The notes beneath the pieces were generated by a model. That model was not told the origin of the DNA. It was given only the letters and a program-made list of their open reading frames with translations, and did not search any database. Shown one piece after another: positions 1 through 8,339 of a stretch of DNA of 63,406 nucleotides; the stretch's first letter is position 1; every line of letters begins with the position of its first letter. The position numbers were made by a program, and so were the translations under genes. The stretch is from CAISIP01 sp038247175. GTDB lineage: Bacteria > Pseudomonadota > Gammaproteobacteria > Burkholderiales > Burkholderiaceae_C. The DNA lies in NCBI GenBank assembly GCA_038247175.1, contig JBBRVD010000001.1:1-63406 (forward strand), in the 5' to 3' direction.

Positions 1-7
1 AGTACGA

Positions 8-943
8 ATGAACTACAAGCACCTTCACTATTTCATGCAGGTCGCCAAGACTGGCAGCGTGCTCGCTGCCAGCGAACGGCTGCATGTGACGCCGCAGACG
101 ATCAGCGGGCAGATTCAGCTGCTTGAGGAGCAGCTGGGCAGTGCGCTGTTCAGTAAAAGTGGCCGCGGCCTGGTACTGACGGAGGCCGGCCGTCTGGCGC
201 TGGGTTATGCCGAGGACATCTTTTCCCTGGGCGCCGAGCTCGAGCAGTCGGTTCGGGAACATCCCAACAGCCGTCCCGCCCTGGAGTTCCGCATCGGCGT
301 GGCGGACGCCTTGCCCAAGCCCATTGCGTACCGGCTGGTCGAGCCGGCAACACGGATCGAGGAACCCGTGCGGCTGGTGTGCCGGGAGTGGAAACTCGAC
401 AACCTGCTGGCCGAACTGGCCCTGCACCGCCTCGACCTGGTGCTATCGGACGCGCCGATTCCGCCATCGATCAGCGTCAAGGCCTTCAGCCATCAGCTTG
501 GTGCATCCGGTCAAACGTTTTTTGCCGCGCCGGCGCTGGCCGAACGGTACCAGGCCGGATTTCCGGATTGCATGGAGGGAGCGCCGATGCTCATGCCGGC
601 GCAGGATTCGGCCACCGGGCAAAAGTTGCAGTCCTGGTTCCAGGCCCGGTCTCTGCATCCGCATATCGTCGGCGAATTCGACGACAGCGCGCTGGCCAAG
701 GAGTTCGGTCGCCGGGGGGCCGGACTGTTCGTGGCGCCGACTGTGCTCGCCGACGATATTGCGCGCCAGTTCGGCGTCACCGCCATCGGTCAGGCCGATG
801 GCATCACGGTGGAGTATTTCGCTATTTCGGTCGAACGCCGGATCACGCATCCGTGCGTGGTGGCGATCACTCGTTCGGCGCGTCTGGCGCTGTTTGCTTC
901 TGCGCCGGGCGGTGCGCGACGGCGGCGCAAATCGGCAGGCTGA
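8..943 (+). CDS. nhaR: LysR-family regulator, NhaR type
   Basis: A 311-residue LysR-type transcriptional regulator. The N-terminal winged helix-turn-helix (about residues 4-63) reads like NhaR, with the NYKHLHYF start and the VTPQTISGQI recognition helix. The effector domain keeps NhaR-like blocks such as GVADALPKPI and DLVLSDAPI. In enterobacteria NhaR senses sodium and activates the nhaA antiporter gene. No antiporter gene lies in the visible flank, so the target here is unknown. The gene begins seven bases into the window, so its promoter and upstream partner are not visible. The arginine/lysine-rich C-terminal tail is unusual but not diagnostic. Confidence 0.85.
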   Translation: MNYKHLHYFMQVAKTGSVLAASERLHVTPQTISGQIQLLEEQLGSALFSKSGRGLVLTEAGRLALGYAEDIFSLGAELEQSVREHPNSRPALEFRIGVADALPKPIAYRLVEPATRIEEPVRLVCREWKLDNLLAELALHRLDLVLSDAPIPPSISVKAFSHQLGASGQTFFAAPALAERYQAGFPDCMEGAPMLMPAQDSATGQKLQSWFQARSLHPHIVGEFDDSALAKEFGRRGAGLFVAPTVLADDIARQFGVTAIGQADGITVEYFAISVERRITHPCVVAITRSARLALFASAPGGARRRRKSAG

Positions 944-1033
944 GCGGAGCTCAGCCCAGACAGGGTAGAAGCACAGGCCAGCTTCGCTCAGGCGCTGCTG
1001 GCACGCAGGGTTTTGTGGCTATGCTATTGCCTC

Positions 1034-1672
1034 ATGAAGCTTTACAACTACTTTCGTTCCTCTGCGTCGTTCCGTGTGCGTATTGCACTGGCACTCAAGC
1101 AACTGCCCTACGAATATGTGTCGGTGCATCTGGCTCGGGGTGACCACAAGTTGCCGGCCTACGCTGCCGTTGCGGCTGACAGGCTGGTGCCGGTGCTCGA
1201 AGTCGGCGACCTGCGCCTTTCGCAATCGATGGCAATCATCGAATTCCTGGACGAGACCCATCCGCAGGTGCGGCTGGTTCCGGTCGATTCCGTGCAGCGG
1301 GCCCAGGTGCGGGCCTTGGCGCAAAGCATTGCCTGCGAAATCCATCCGCTGAACAACCTGCGGGTGCTCAAATACCTGGTGCGCGACCTCAAGGCGGACG
1401 AGGCGGCTAAAACCGCCTGGTACCGCCATTGGGTTCGCGAGGGCCTGGTGGCGTTCGAGCGCCAGCTCGCGCAGTTGCCCCAGGGCCGCTATTGTTTCGG
1501 CGACACACCCACGCTGGCTGATTGTTGCCTGGTGCCCCAGATCTTCAACGGCCAACGCTTCGATTGCGATTTCTCCGGCTTGCCCCGTACCATGGCCGCT
1601 TTCGCGGCCTGTATGGCGCTGGAGGGGTTCCAGGCAGCCCAGCCGTCCGCCTGCCCGGATTTCGAGTCATGA
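1034..1672 (+). CDS. maiA: maleylacetoacetate isomerase (zeta-class glutathione S-transferase)
   Basis: A 212-residue cytosolic zeta-class GST. The N-terminal thioredoxin-fold domain carries the glutathione-binding SSASFRVRIAL motif of maleylacetoacetate isomerases (usual form SSxSxRVR), followed by an all-helical C-terminal domain. The enzyme isomerises maleylacetoacetate to fumarylacetoacetate in tyrosine and homogentisate breakdown. Related proteins act on maleylpyruvate. No fumarylacetoacetase or homogentisate dioxygenase is adjacent, so the substrate is inferred from the family alone. I start at the ATG giving MKLYNYFRSS, the conserved family N-terminus, and not at an in-frame ATG seven codons upstream. 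Confidence 0.85.
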   Translation: MKLYNYFRSSASFRVRIALALKQLPYEYVSVHLARGDHKLPAYAAVAADRLVPVLEVGDLRLSQSMAIIEFLDETHPQVRLVPVDSVQRAQVRALAQSIACEIHPLNNLRVLKYLVRDLKADEAAKTAWYRHWVREGLVAFERQLAQLPQGRYCFGDTPTLADCCLVPQIFNGQRFDCDFSGLPRTMAAFAACMALEGFQAAQPSACPDFES

Positions 1673-1745
1673 CGTTGCTGCCGGGCTGCGGCGACGCGAC
1701 ATTGCCAGCGCCAGCTGGTCCATCGGTCGCTGAACACGGCATGTC

Positions 1746-2558
1746 ATGAGCCGGTCCACCTGGCATCCGCAATGGCTGGTGCCGCAATGGCCAGTACCGG
1801 CTTCGGTCCATGCGGTGTTCACGACCCGCCACGGGGGTGTATCACGCCCGCCATTCGACAGCCTGAACCTCGGCCGGCCATCCGATGACGATGCGCAGGC
1901 GGTGCAGATCAATCGCGCCCGTCTGCAAACGACGTTGGGAGTCGAGCCGAACTATCTCAGCCAGGTGCATGGCACCCGATCGGTGTTGCTGGACGGTCCG
2001 GTGCAGGCTGGTGCGATCGAGGCCGATGCCTGTTGCAGCGCCAGTGCCGGCGTCGTCTGCACGATACGGGTGGCCGACTGCCTGCCTGTGTTGCTGGCCC
2101 ACGCAGGCGGCCGTGTCGTGGCCGCGGCACACGCCGGATGGCGCGGCCTGGCCGACGGCGTGCTGGAGGCCAATGTCCGGCAATACCAGACGCTGGTGCC
2201 GGGCGGGTCCGGCGCCGATGCGGCGCCGGCAATTGCCGCGGCCACCTGCGCTTGGCTGGGGCCGTGTATCGGACCGAATGCGTTCGAGGTCGGGCCGGAG
2301 GTCCGCGCAGCGTTCATGGTTTTCGATCCGGCTGCACAGGCCCTGTTCAGGCCGGGCAGGCCCGGTAAGTGGTTTGCCGATCTGGCAGGTCTGGCCCGCT
2401 TGCGCTTGCGCGCGCTCGGCATCACCCGCCTGTACGGCAACGATTCGACCCGGCCCTGGTGTACTGTCAACAATCCGTCACGGTTCTTTTCGCACCGGCG
2501 CGACAGTCTCGCCTTGGGCGGCAGCGGGCGCCTGGCCGCTTGTATCTGGTTCGATTGA
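1746..2558 (+). CDS. pgeF: peptidoglycan editing factor PgeF (YfiH/DUF152, formerly multicopper polyphenol oxidase)
   Basis: A 270-residue PgeF/YfiH family protein. In E. coli this enzyme removes wrongly incorporated residues from UDP-MurNAc peptide precursors. The family signatures are visible: FTTRHGGVS near residue 25, QVHGT, the metal-binding cysteine in VADCLPV, HAGWRG, and LGPCIGP. In Burkholderiales this gene often precedes phaC, as here. Its last codons and stop lie inside a 15-bp triplicated repeat, and the final 81 bp overlap the 3' end of a membrane-protein gene on the opposite strand. The C-terminal WFD end is therefore probably variable between strains. Confidence 0.9.
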   Translation: MSRSTWHPQWLVPQWPVPASVHAVFTTRHGGVSRPPFDSLNLGRPSDDDAQAVQINRARLQTTLGVEPNYLSQVHGTRSVLLDGPVQAGAIEADACCSASAGVVCTIRVADCLPVLLAHAGGRVVAAAHAGWRGLADGVLEANVRQYQTLVPGGSGADAAPAIAAATCAWLGPCIGPNAFEVGPEVRAAFMVFDPAAQALFRPGRPGKWFADLAGLARLRLRALGITRLYGNDSTRPWCTVNNPSRFFSHRRDSLALGGSGRLAACIWFD

Positions 2559-2783
2559 CTCTGGTTCGATTGACTCTGATTCGATTGACACGTCAGTCTC
2601 GCGTGCACGCAAGGCCCTGCGCCGAGCGGGTGTGCCCAGAAGGTACATGACCAGGGAGACCGGGGCTACGCCGTACAGCAGAAACGTGATCACGGCGCCG
2701 AGCACCGTTCCCTGGCTGCTGGTGGCTTCCGCCACCGCCATCATGACGGTGACATATATCCAGCCAATAAGAACAAGGTACAT
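2478..2783 (-). CDS. small two-helix membrane protein of unknown function
   Basis: A 101-residue protein with two hydrophobic helices (about residues 1-17 and 27-50), a basic loop (RRRALRAR) and an acidic C-terminal tail built from SIEPE-like pentapeptides. I do not recognise a named family, although small membrane proteins are common beside pgeF-phaC in Burkholderiales. It is divergent from phaC, with about 90 bp between the two starts, and tail-to-tail with pgeF, overlapping it by 81 bp. The tail appears to have been extended by the 15-bp repeat. That the gene is real is supported by the coherent membrane topology, but its expression is unproven. Confidence 0.6.
   Translation of the reverse strand: MYLVLIGWIYVTVMMAVAEATSSQGTVLGAVITFLLYGVAPVSLVMYLLGTPARRRALRARETDVSIESESIEPESIEPDTSGQAPAAAQGETVAPVRKEP
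2545..2589 (+). repeat. 15-bp tandem repeat, three units, spanning the pgeF stop codon
   Basis: Three head-to-tail copies of TCTGGTTCGATTGAC; the third copy has a single G-to-A change. The stop codon of pgeF is the TGA inside the first unit. On the minus strand the same bases are in frame in the small membrane protein gene and encode the pentapeptide pattern SIEPE in its tail. Unit length is a multiple of three, so changes in copy number would keep the minus-strand frame open. Confidence 0.9.
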
Positions 2784-2811
2784 TGCCCGCGAGTCTAGCG
2801 TGCCTGTCAGT

Positions 2812-2839
2812 TTGACGAAGGACGGGTTTGCGATACTCT
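2812..2839 (+). promoter_or_regulatory. candidate sigma-70 promoter of the phaCAB operon
   Basis: A -35-like TTGACG at 2812-2817 is followed after 16 bp by TACTCT at 2834-2839. The predicted transcript would start near 2846, giving a leader of about 26 nt before the phaC ATG, with the ribosome-binding site GGGAGA directly upstream. The match is partial in the -10 box. Confidence 0.45.
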
Positions 2840-2871
2840 AGTCGTATCGGTCAGGTATTGTGGGAGACAAG

Positions 2872-4596
2872 ATGAAGCAGGACAACTCGGGCATGTGGCG
2901 CCAGTCGGCCGAACAGCTGCAACTGCAGATGGCCAGTGGCTGGTCCGGTGCCATGCAGGCGCTGCAGAACCTGATGCCGCCGGTTCAGGCCGGACTGCCG
3001 CGGGTTCCCGATGGGGTGGCGCCCCCACTCCAGTTTTCTGCGGCCAAGCTGCAGCAGCTGCAGCAGCAATACCTGCAGGAAACCAGCCAGCTGTGGAGCG
3101 AGGCTCTCGAGGGCAAGCCGCAAATGCGCGACAAGCGATTTGCCGACGCGGCCTGGAGCGGCAATCCGATGGCCGCCTTCACCGCGGCCAACTACCTGCT
3201 CCATTCGCGCGCACTGGTCGGACTGGTCGATGCGCTCGAGTCGGACGAAAAGACACGGGCCCGGGTGCGGTTTGCCGTCGAGCAATGGCTGGCCGCCGCC
3301 GCGCCGAGCAATTTTCTGGCGCTCAACGCCGAGGCCCAGAAAAAGGCGCTTGACAGCCAGGGCGAAAGCATCGCCAAGGGCATGCAGAATTTGTTGCACG
3401 ATATCCGGCAAGGCCATGTGTCGATGACCGACGAGAGCCTGTTCGAGGTCGGCAAGAACGTGGCTACGACCGCAGGGGCCGTCGTGTTCGAGAACGAGCT
3501 TTTTCAGCTGCTCGAGTACAAGCCGCTGACGGCAAAGGTGTTCGAGAAGCCTTTGTTGCTGGTCCCGCCGTGCATCAACAAGTACTACATCCTGGACCTG
3601 CAGCCCGAGAACTCGCTGGTACGTTATGCGGTTGCCCAGGGCCATCGCACCTTCGTCGTGAGCTGGCGCAATCCCGACGCATCGCTGGCCAGGAAGACCT
3701 GGGACGACTACATCGAGGATGCGGCGATCCGGGCCATCGCCGTGGTGCGCGAGATCAGCCGCTCCAAGACCATCAATGCGCTCGGTTTTTGCGTCGGTGG
3801 AACCATCCTGTGCAATGCGTTGGCGGTGTTGGCCCAGCGTGGCGAAAAGCCGGTGGCCAGCGCTACCCTGCTGACCACGTTGCTCGACTTTACCGACACC
3901 GGCATTCTCGATGTCTTCATCGACGAGGCTTTTGTGAAGTACCGCGAGATGGAGATGGGGCAGGGCGGCCTGATGAAGGGTCAGGACCTGGCCTCGACCT
4001 TCTCGTTTCTGCGCCCGGTTGACCTGGTATGGAATTATGTGGTGGGCAACTACCTCAAGGGCGAGACGCCGCCGCCGTTCGACCTGCTGTACTGGAACAG
4101 CGACTCGACCAATCTGCCGGGTCCCTTGTACGCCTGGTACCTGCGCAACACCTACCTCGAAAATCGGCTGGTCAAGCCGGGCAAGACAGTGGTGTGTGGC
4201 GAGAAGATCGACCTGCGCAAGGTCGACCTGCCGGTCTACATCTATGGGTCGCGCGAGGACCATATCGTGCCGATCGGCGGCGCCTATGCGTCGACCCAGC
4301 ACCTGCCAGGCAAGAAGCGTTTCGTCATGGGCGCCTCGGGCCATATCGCCGGCGTCATCAACGCACCGGCCAAGAACAAGCGCAGCCACTGGATCGGCCC
4401 GGCCAACCAGTTCCCGGCCACCGTCGAGAACTGGATCGCCGGCGCGAAGGAGCATCCGGGCAGCTGGTGGCCGGATTGGGCCGCCTGGCTCAAATCCCAG
4501 GCCGGCAAGCAGGTCGCCGCCCCGAAGTCCTATGGCCGTGGCACATTCAAGGCCATCGAGCCTGCACCGGGCCGTTATGTCAAGGCCAAGGCCTGA
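2872..4596 (+). CDS. phaC: class I poly(3-hydroxyalkanoate) synthase PhaC
   Basis: A 574-residue class I PHA synthase, which polymerises (R)-3-hydroxybutyryl-CoA on the surface of storage granules. The lipase-like box GFCVGG holds the nucleophile Cys307. The other catalytic residues are Asp463 (in SREDHIVP) and His491 (in ASGHIAG), matching the Cys-Asp-His triad known for Ralstonia PhaC. I use the ATG at 2872 because GGGAGA lies five bases before it; a GTG four codons upstream (2860) is possible. It is the first gene of phaC-phaA-phaB, with 31 bp to phaA. The variable N-terminal domain is glutamine-rich. Confidence 0.96.
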   Translation: MKQDNSGMWRQSAEQLQLQMASGWSGAMQALQNLMPPVQAGLPRVPDGVAPPLQFSAAKLQQLQQQYLQETSQLWSEALEGKPQMRDKRFADAAWSGNPMAAFTAANYLLHSRALVGLVDALESDEKTRARVRFAVEQWLAAAAPSNFLALNAEAQKKALDSQGESIAKGMQNLLHDIRQGHVSMTDESLFEVGKNVATTAGAVVFENELFQLLEYKPLTAKVFEKPLLLVPPCINKYYILDLQPENSLVRYAVAQGHRTFVVSWRNPDASLARKTWDDYIEDAAIRAIAVVREISRSKTINALGFCVGGTILCNALAVLAQRGEKPVASATLLTTLLDFTDTGILDVFIDEAFVKYREMEMGQGGLMKGQDLASTFSFLRPVDLVWNYVVGNYLKGETPPPFDLLYWNSDSTNLPGPLYAWYLRNTYLENRLVKPGKTVVCGEKIDLRKVDLPVYIYGSREDHIVPIGGAYASTQHLPGKKRFVMGASGHIAGVINAPAKNKRSHWIGPANQFPATVENWIAGAKEHPGSWWPDWAAWLKSQAGKQVAAPKSYGRGTFKAIEPAPGRYVKAKA

Positions 4597-4627
4597 CAGC
4601 AACCGTCATCATTCAAAGGAGAACAGC

Positions 4628-5806
4628 ATGGAAGAGATCGTCATCGTCGCCGCAACCCGGACCGCCGTGGGCAAGTTTGGCGGAAGCCTGGCGAAGGTGC
4701 CGGCCACCGAGCTCGGCGCCATCGTCGTGGCCGAGGTGCTCAAGCGCAGCGGTCTGGCCGCCGATCAGGTCGGCGAGGTCATCATGGGCCAGGTGCTGGC
4801 CGCTGGCGCGGGCCAGAACCCGGCGCGCCAGGCCCTGATCAAGAGCGGGCTGAACCAGGCAACACCGGCATTGACCATCAACGCGGTCTGCGGCTCGGGC
4901 CTCAAGGCGGTGATGCTGGCCGCACAGGCCGTGGCCTGCGGCGACAGCGAGATCGTCATCGCCGGCGGCCAGGAGAACATGAGCGCCTCGCCACATGTGC
5001 TGCTCGGGTCGCGGGACGGACAACGCATGGGCGACTGGAAGATGATCGACTCGATGATCGTGGACGGCCTGTGGGACGTTTACAACCAGTACCACATGGG
5101 CATCACGGCCGAGAACGTCGCGAAGAAATACGGCATCTCGCGCGAGGCGCAGGACGCGCTGGCTCTGGCCAGCCAGCAGAAGGCGGCCGCGGCTCAGGAG
5201 GCGGGACGCTTCAAGGACGAAATCGTGTCGGTCAGCATTCCTCAGCGCAAGGGCGATCCGATCGTGTTCTCCGCCGACGAATACATCAACAAGAAGACCA
5301 GTGCCGAGGCGCTGGCCGGCTTGCGGCCCGCGTTCGACAAGGCTGGTGGCGTGACGGCGGGCAATGCTTCGGGTCTCAACGATGGCGCAGCCGCGGTGAT
5401 GGTCATGACGGCAAGGAAGGCCGCCTCGCTCGGCCTCAAGCCCCTGGGCCGCATCGCCAGCTTCGCCACCAGCGGCCTGGATCCGGCGTTGATGGGCATG
5501 GGCCCGGTGCCCGCCTCGACGAAGGCGCTCGAACGTGCGGGCTGGAAGGCCAAGGACCTGGACCTGCTGGAGATCAACGAGGCGTTCGCCGCCCAGGCCT
5601 GCGCCGTGCACCAGGAAATGGGCTGGGATACCAGCAAGGTCAATGTCAATGGCGGTGCCATTGCGATCGGTCACCCCATCGGCGCGTCCGGATGCCGCAT
5701 ACTGGTGACGCTGCTGCACGAAATGCACAAGCGCGATGCGAAGAAAGGCATCGCATCGCTTTGTATCGGAGGCGGCATGGGTGTTGCGCTGACCATCGAG
5801 CGTTGA
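4628..5806 (+). CDS. phaA: acetyl-CoA acetyltransferase (beta-ketothiolase)
   Basis: A 392-residue biosynthetic thiolase that condenses two acetyl-CoA to acetoacetyl-CoA, the first step of PHB synthesis. The acyl-carrying Cys88 sits in NAVCGSGLKAV. The second active-site pair is His349 in AIGHPIGASG and Cys379 in SLCIGGGMG. The start is fixed by an AAAGGAGA ribosome-binding site seven bases upstream of ATG and by the typical MEEIVIVAATRTAVGKF N-terminus; the frame stays open far upstream only because it runs through phaC in another frame. It is cotranscribed with phaC and phaB. Confidence 0.96.
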   Translation: MEEIVIVAATRTAVGKFGGSLAKVPATELGAIVVAEVLKRSGLAADQVGEVIMGQVLAAGAGQNPARQALIKSGLNQATPALTINAVCGSGLKAVMLAAQAVACGDSEIVIAGGQENMSASPHVLLGSRDGQRMGDWKMIDSMIVDGLWDVYNQYHMGITAENVAKKYGISREAQDALALASQQKAAAAQEAGRFKDEIVSVSIPQRKGDPIVFSADEYINKKTSAEALAGLRPAFDKAGGVTAGNASGLNDGAAAVMVMTARKAASLGLKPLGRIASFATSGLDPALMGMGPVPASTKALERAGWKAKDLDLLEINEAFAAQACAVHQEMGWDTSKVNVNGGAIAIGHPIGASGCRILVTLLHEMHKRDAKKGIASLCIGGGMGVALTIER

Positions 5807-5849
5807 TCGGCACGTACCCGTAGACCCATTTCAACAAGAGGAGATCACC

Positions 5850-6587
5850 ATGAGTCAAAAAGTAGCGTATGTCACCGGGGGCATGGGTGGAATCGGAACT
5901 GCCATCTGCCAGCGCCTGCACAAGGAAGGCTTCAAGGTCATCGCCGGTTGCGGACCGACCCGGGACCACGCCAAGTGGATCGCCGAGCAGGCCACGCAAG
6001 GCTACACCTTCCACGCGTCGGTGGGTAATGTTGGCGACTGGGATTCCACTGTCGCCGCGTTCGCCAAATCCAAGACGGAACATGGTGCCATCGATATCCT
6101 GGTGAACAACGCCGGCATCACCAAGGACCGCATGTTCCTGAAAATGACGCGAGAGGACTGGGATGCGGTGATCGAGACCAACCTGAACTCCATGTTCAAC
6201 GTGACCAAACAGGTCGTCGCCGACATGGTGGAAAAGGGCTGGGGCCGCATCATCAACATCAGTTCGGTCAATGGCGAGAAAGGCCAGGCCGGCCAGACCA
6301 ACTATTCGGCGGCCAAGGCGGGCATGCACGGCTTCACGATGGCACTGGCGCAGGAGATGGCCAGCAAGGGCGTGACCGTCAACACCGTCAGCCCGGGTTA
6401 CATCGGCACCGACATGGTCAAGTCCATCCGCGAGGATGTGCTGGCCAAGATCGTCGCCACGATTCCCGTCAAGCGCCTGGGCGAACCGAGCGAGATTGCG
6501 TCCATCATCGCCTGGCTGGCGTCCGAGGAAGGCGGCTACTCCACCGGTGCCGACTTCTCGGTTAACGGCGGTCTGCACATGGGTTGA
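5850..6587 (+). CDS. phaB: acetoacetyl-CoA reductase PhaB
   Basis: A 245-residue short-chain dehydrogenase that reduces acetoacetyl-CoA to (R)-3-hydroxybutyryl-CoA with NADPH. Cofactor-binding GGMGGIG lies near residue 9. The catalytic Ser139, Tyr152 and Lys156 are in INISSVNG and NYSAAKAG, and the family-typical SPGYIGTDMV and FSVNGGLHMG end blocks are present. GAGGAG lies just upstream of the ATG. It is the last gene of the phaCAB operon. No phaR or phasin gene follows it here, so control and granule proteins must be elsewhere. Confidence 0.95.
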   Translation: MSQKVAYVTGGMGGIGTAICQRLHKEGFKVIAGCGPTRDHAKWIAEQATQGYTFHASVGNVGDWDSTVAAFAKSKTEHGAIDILVNNAGITKDRMFLKMTREDWDAVIETNLNSMFNVTKQVVADMVEKGWGRIINISSVNGEKGQAGQTNYSAAKAGMHGFTMALAQEMASKGVTVNTVSPGYIGTDMVKSIREDVLAKIVATIPVKRLGEPSEIASIIAWLASEEGGYSTGADFSVNGGLHMG

Positions 6588-6645
6588 TGCAGGACCTGCG
6601 TGGCTGGCGCGATGGCGCGCTGCTGCGACGGACAATTCAGCCCGC

Positions 6646-7515
6646 ATGAGTGCGCCCAATCCGTTCACGGAATTCGTTGCCGGATTCGAGCAGTGCCTCG
6701 ATCGGGGCAGAACACTCACCGCCGCGCAGGCCGAACCGGCGCTGCTGCCACCGGTGCCGGACAATGCGCCGGTGTGCCTGTTGTTTTCGCCCCATCCCGA
6801 CGATGAGGCGATTGCCGGTGGGCTGCCGCTGCGCCTGCGCCGTGAGGGACCGTGGCGGGTCGTCAATGTCGCGGTGACGTTGGGCAGCAACCAGGCGCGG
6901 CGAGCCGAGCGCTGGGCCGAATTGCGCCATTGCTGCGACCTTCTGGGTTTCGATCTGGTCAGCGCATCCGGCGAGCCGGCGTGCGGGCTTGAGCGCATCG
7001 ATCCGGCGTCAGCGCTGGAGGAGCCGGCGCATTGGGCCGGTTGTGTCGAGCGGGTTGCCGCGCTGCTGCGGCATTACCGGCCGCAGGTTGTCATGTGTCC
7101 CCATGCGCTGGACGGTCACCCCGCGCATATCGGCACGCATGTACTGGTGATCGATGCGCTGGCTGTTGCTGGGCTCCAGCGCCCTTTGCACGTTTTGTGC
7201 AGCGAGTACTGGAGCACCCAGCCGCAGCCGGCTCTGATGGTCGAACTGGGTTGCCGTGAGGTCGCGGACCTGGTGGGCGCGTTGAGTCAGCATGTCGGCG
7301 AGGTGGCGCGCAATCCGTACCATCTCAGCCTGCCGGCATGGTTCATCGACGGAGTGCGGCGCGGTGCCGAACGGGTCCGTGCGGCCGCAAGCCCGGCGCC
7401 GGATTACCGTTTTGCTGCGTTGTACGGCTGGCAGCGCTGGGAACTGGGCGCGCTCTCGCCGATGGTGCCTCGTGCCTTGCCGCTCACAACGCCGGCCGGT
7501 CTGCTTTTTGCCTGA
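6646..7515 (+). CDS. PIG-L/LmbE family deacetylase
   Basis: A 289-residue LmbE-like deacetylase. Family members use zinc to remove acetyl groups from N-acetylglucosaminyl lipids, mycothiol or bacillithiol precursors, or antibiotics. The metal-binding PHPDDE motif lies near residue 48 and a second histidine block, PHALDGHPAHIGTH, near residue 150. The substrate cannot be read from the sequence. It starts 58 bp after phaB on the same strand, so it could be read from the same transcript, but no metabolic link is evident. Its 3' end overlaps the convergent downstream gene by 32 bp. Confidence 0.82.
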   Translation: MSAPNPFTEFVAGFEQCLDRGRTLTAAQAEPALLPPVPDNAPVCLLFSPHPDDEAIAGGLPLRLRREGPWRVVNVAVTLGSNQARRAERWAELRHCCDLLGFDLVSASGEPACGLERIDPASALEEPAHWAGCVERVAALLRHYRPQVVMCPHALDGHPAHIGTHVLVIDALAVAGLQRPLHVLCSEYWSTQPQPALMVELGCREVADLVGALSQHVGEVARNPYHLSLPAWFIDGVRRGAERVRAAASPAPDYRFAALYGWQRWELGALSPMVPRALPLTTPAGLLFA

Positions 7516-8113
7516 GTGCGGCTGCGTGTACCAGCACCAGTCGGTCGTTGCCGAAATACATGTCGTCACCGAGAAACATCGTGGGTGATCCGAAACCGCC
7601 GCGGCGTACGAGCTCCTCGGTGTTGGCCTTGAGCCGGTCCTTGATCGGTTGCGTCGCGATGGCCTGCAGCACGGTATCCATATCGATACCGCAGCGTTGG
7701 CAGACGGCCGCGATCACCGGGTCCTGCGAAATATCCTGGTCGCCGCCCCAGTAGGCCTCGAACGCGGCCCGGGCAAACTCCTGCATGCGCTGCGGTTGTG
7801 CCTGTTCCAGCAACCACACACAGGCGCGCATGACCTTGACGCTGTTGACCGGGAACACGGTCGGCGGCATCTTGATGGTCAGGCCAGCCATCAAGGCCCA
7901 GTCCTGGGTGTCCTTGCGCAGGTAGTTCAACTTGGCAGGCACCGGGTTGTCGCGCTGCGCATAGACGCTGGGGTTCACGCTGTTGAACACGCCGCCGACC
8001 AGGATGGGGCGCCATTGCAACGGTACTCCGATCTCCCGTGCCATCGGCTGGATGTTGTGGAAAGCCAGATAACTCCACGGGCTGGAGCAGTCGAAGAAAA
8101 ATTCGATCATCAT
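7484..8113 (-). CDS. 2-hydroxychromene-2-carboxylate isomerase family protein (kappa-GST/DsbA fold)
   Basis: A 209-residue member of the kappa-class GST/HCCA isomerase family. The N-terminal FFFDCSSPWSYLA block carries the family serine, a helical insert follows, and the C-terminal GGFGSPTMFLGDDMYFGNDR region has the cis-proline loop of the thioredoxin fold. In naphthalene degradation such enzymes isomerise HCCA with glutathione. No aromatic degradation genes are nearby, so a general glutathione-dependent role is as likely. The start was chosen at MMIEFFF, eight bases after an AAGGA site. It is tail-to-tail with the PIG-L gene. Confidence 0.8.
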   Translation of the reverse strand: MMIEFFFDCSSPWSYLAFHNIQPMAREIGVPLQWRPILVGGVFNSVNPSVYAQRDNPVPAKLNYLRKDTQDWALMAGLTIKMPPTVFPVNSVKVMRACVWLLEQAQPQRMQEFARAAFEAYWGGDQDISQDPVIAAVCQRCGIDMDTVLQAIATQPIKDRLKANTEELVRRGGFGSPTMFLGDDMYFGNDRLVLVHAAALRQKADRPAL

Positions 8114-8144
8114 GGTGAATCCTTGATGCAATGGCGCACCGTGT

Positions 8145-8166
8145 CATGGTGACATGGTGACATGGT
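8145..8166 (+). repeat. 8-bp microrepeat CATGGTGA (2.7 units) in a divergent intergenic region
   Basis: CATGGTGA occurs at 8145-8152 and 8153-8160, followed by a partial CATGGT. Another copy overlaps the start of the isomerase gene at 8111-8118. The surrounding 226-bp region (8114-8339) separates two divergent genes. It contains a TTGACA at 8182-8187 without a convincing -10 partner. I see no gene or RNA in it. Confidence 0.6.
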
Positions 8167-8339
8167 TCGACTGTTCCGATGTTGACAGGCGGCATGCGCA
8201 AGGGACAGCGCGCATTCTTCCTGAAAGAATCAGACGCAGGTGTTTTACATTACATGCGTCGTGCCAGTAGTAAGCTCTTGCCCATGAACGCCATGTCCAC
8301 GCTGCAGCAAGCCCCGCGCCAGGGCGGTCGATCATTCCG

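Noticed and set aside
2851..4602. Long open frame antisense to phaC
   Set aside because: It mirrors the whole phaC gene, whose catalytic motifs are certain; its predicted protein has no family signature and is a codon-bias shadow of GC-rich DNA.
4019..4627. N-terminal extension of phaA
   Set aside because: The frame is open only because it runs through phaC in another frame; the ribosome-binding site and family N-terminus place the start at 4628.
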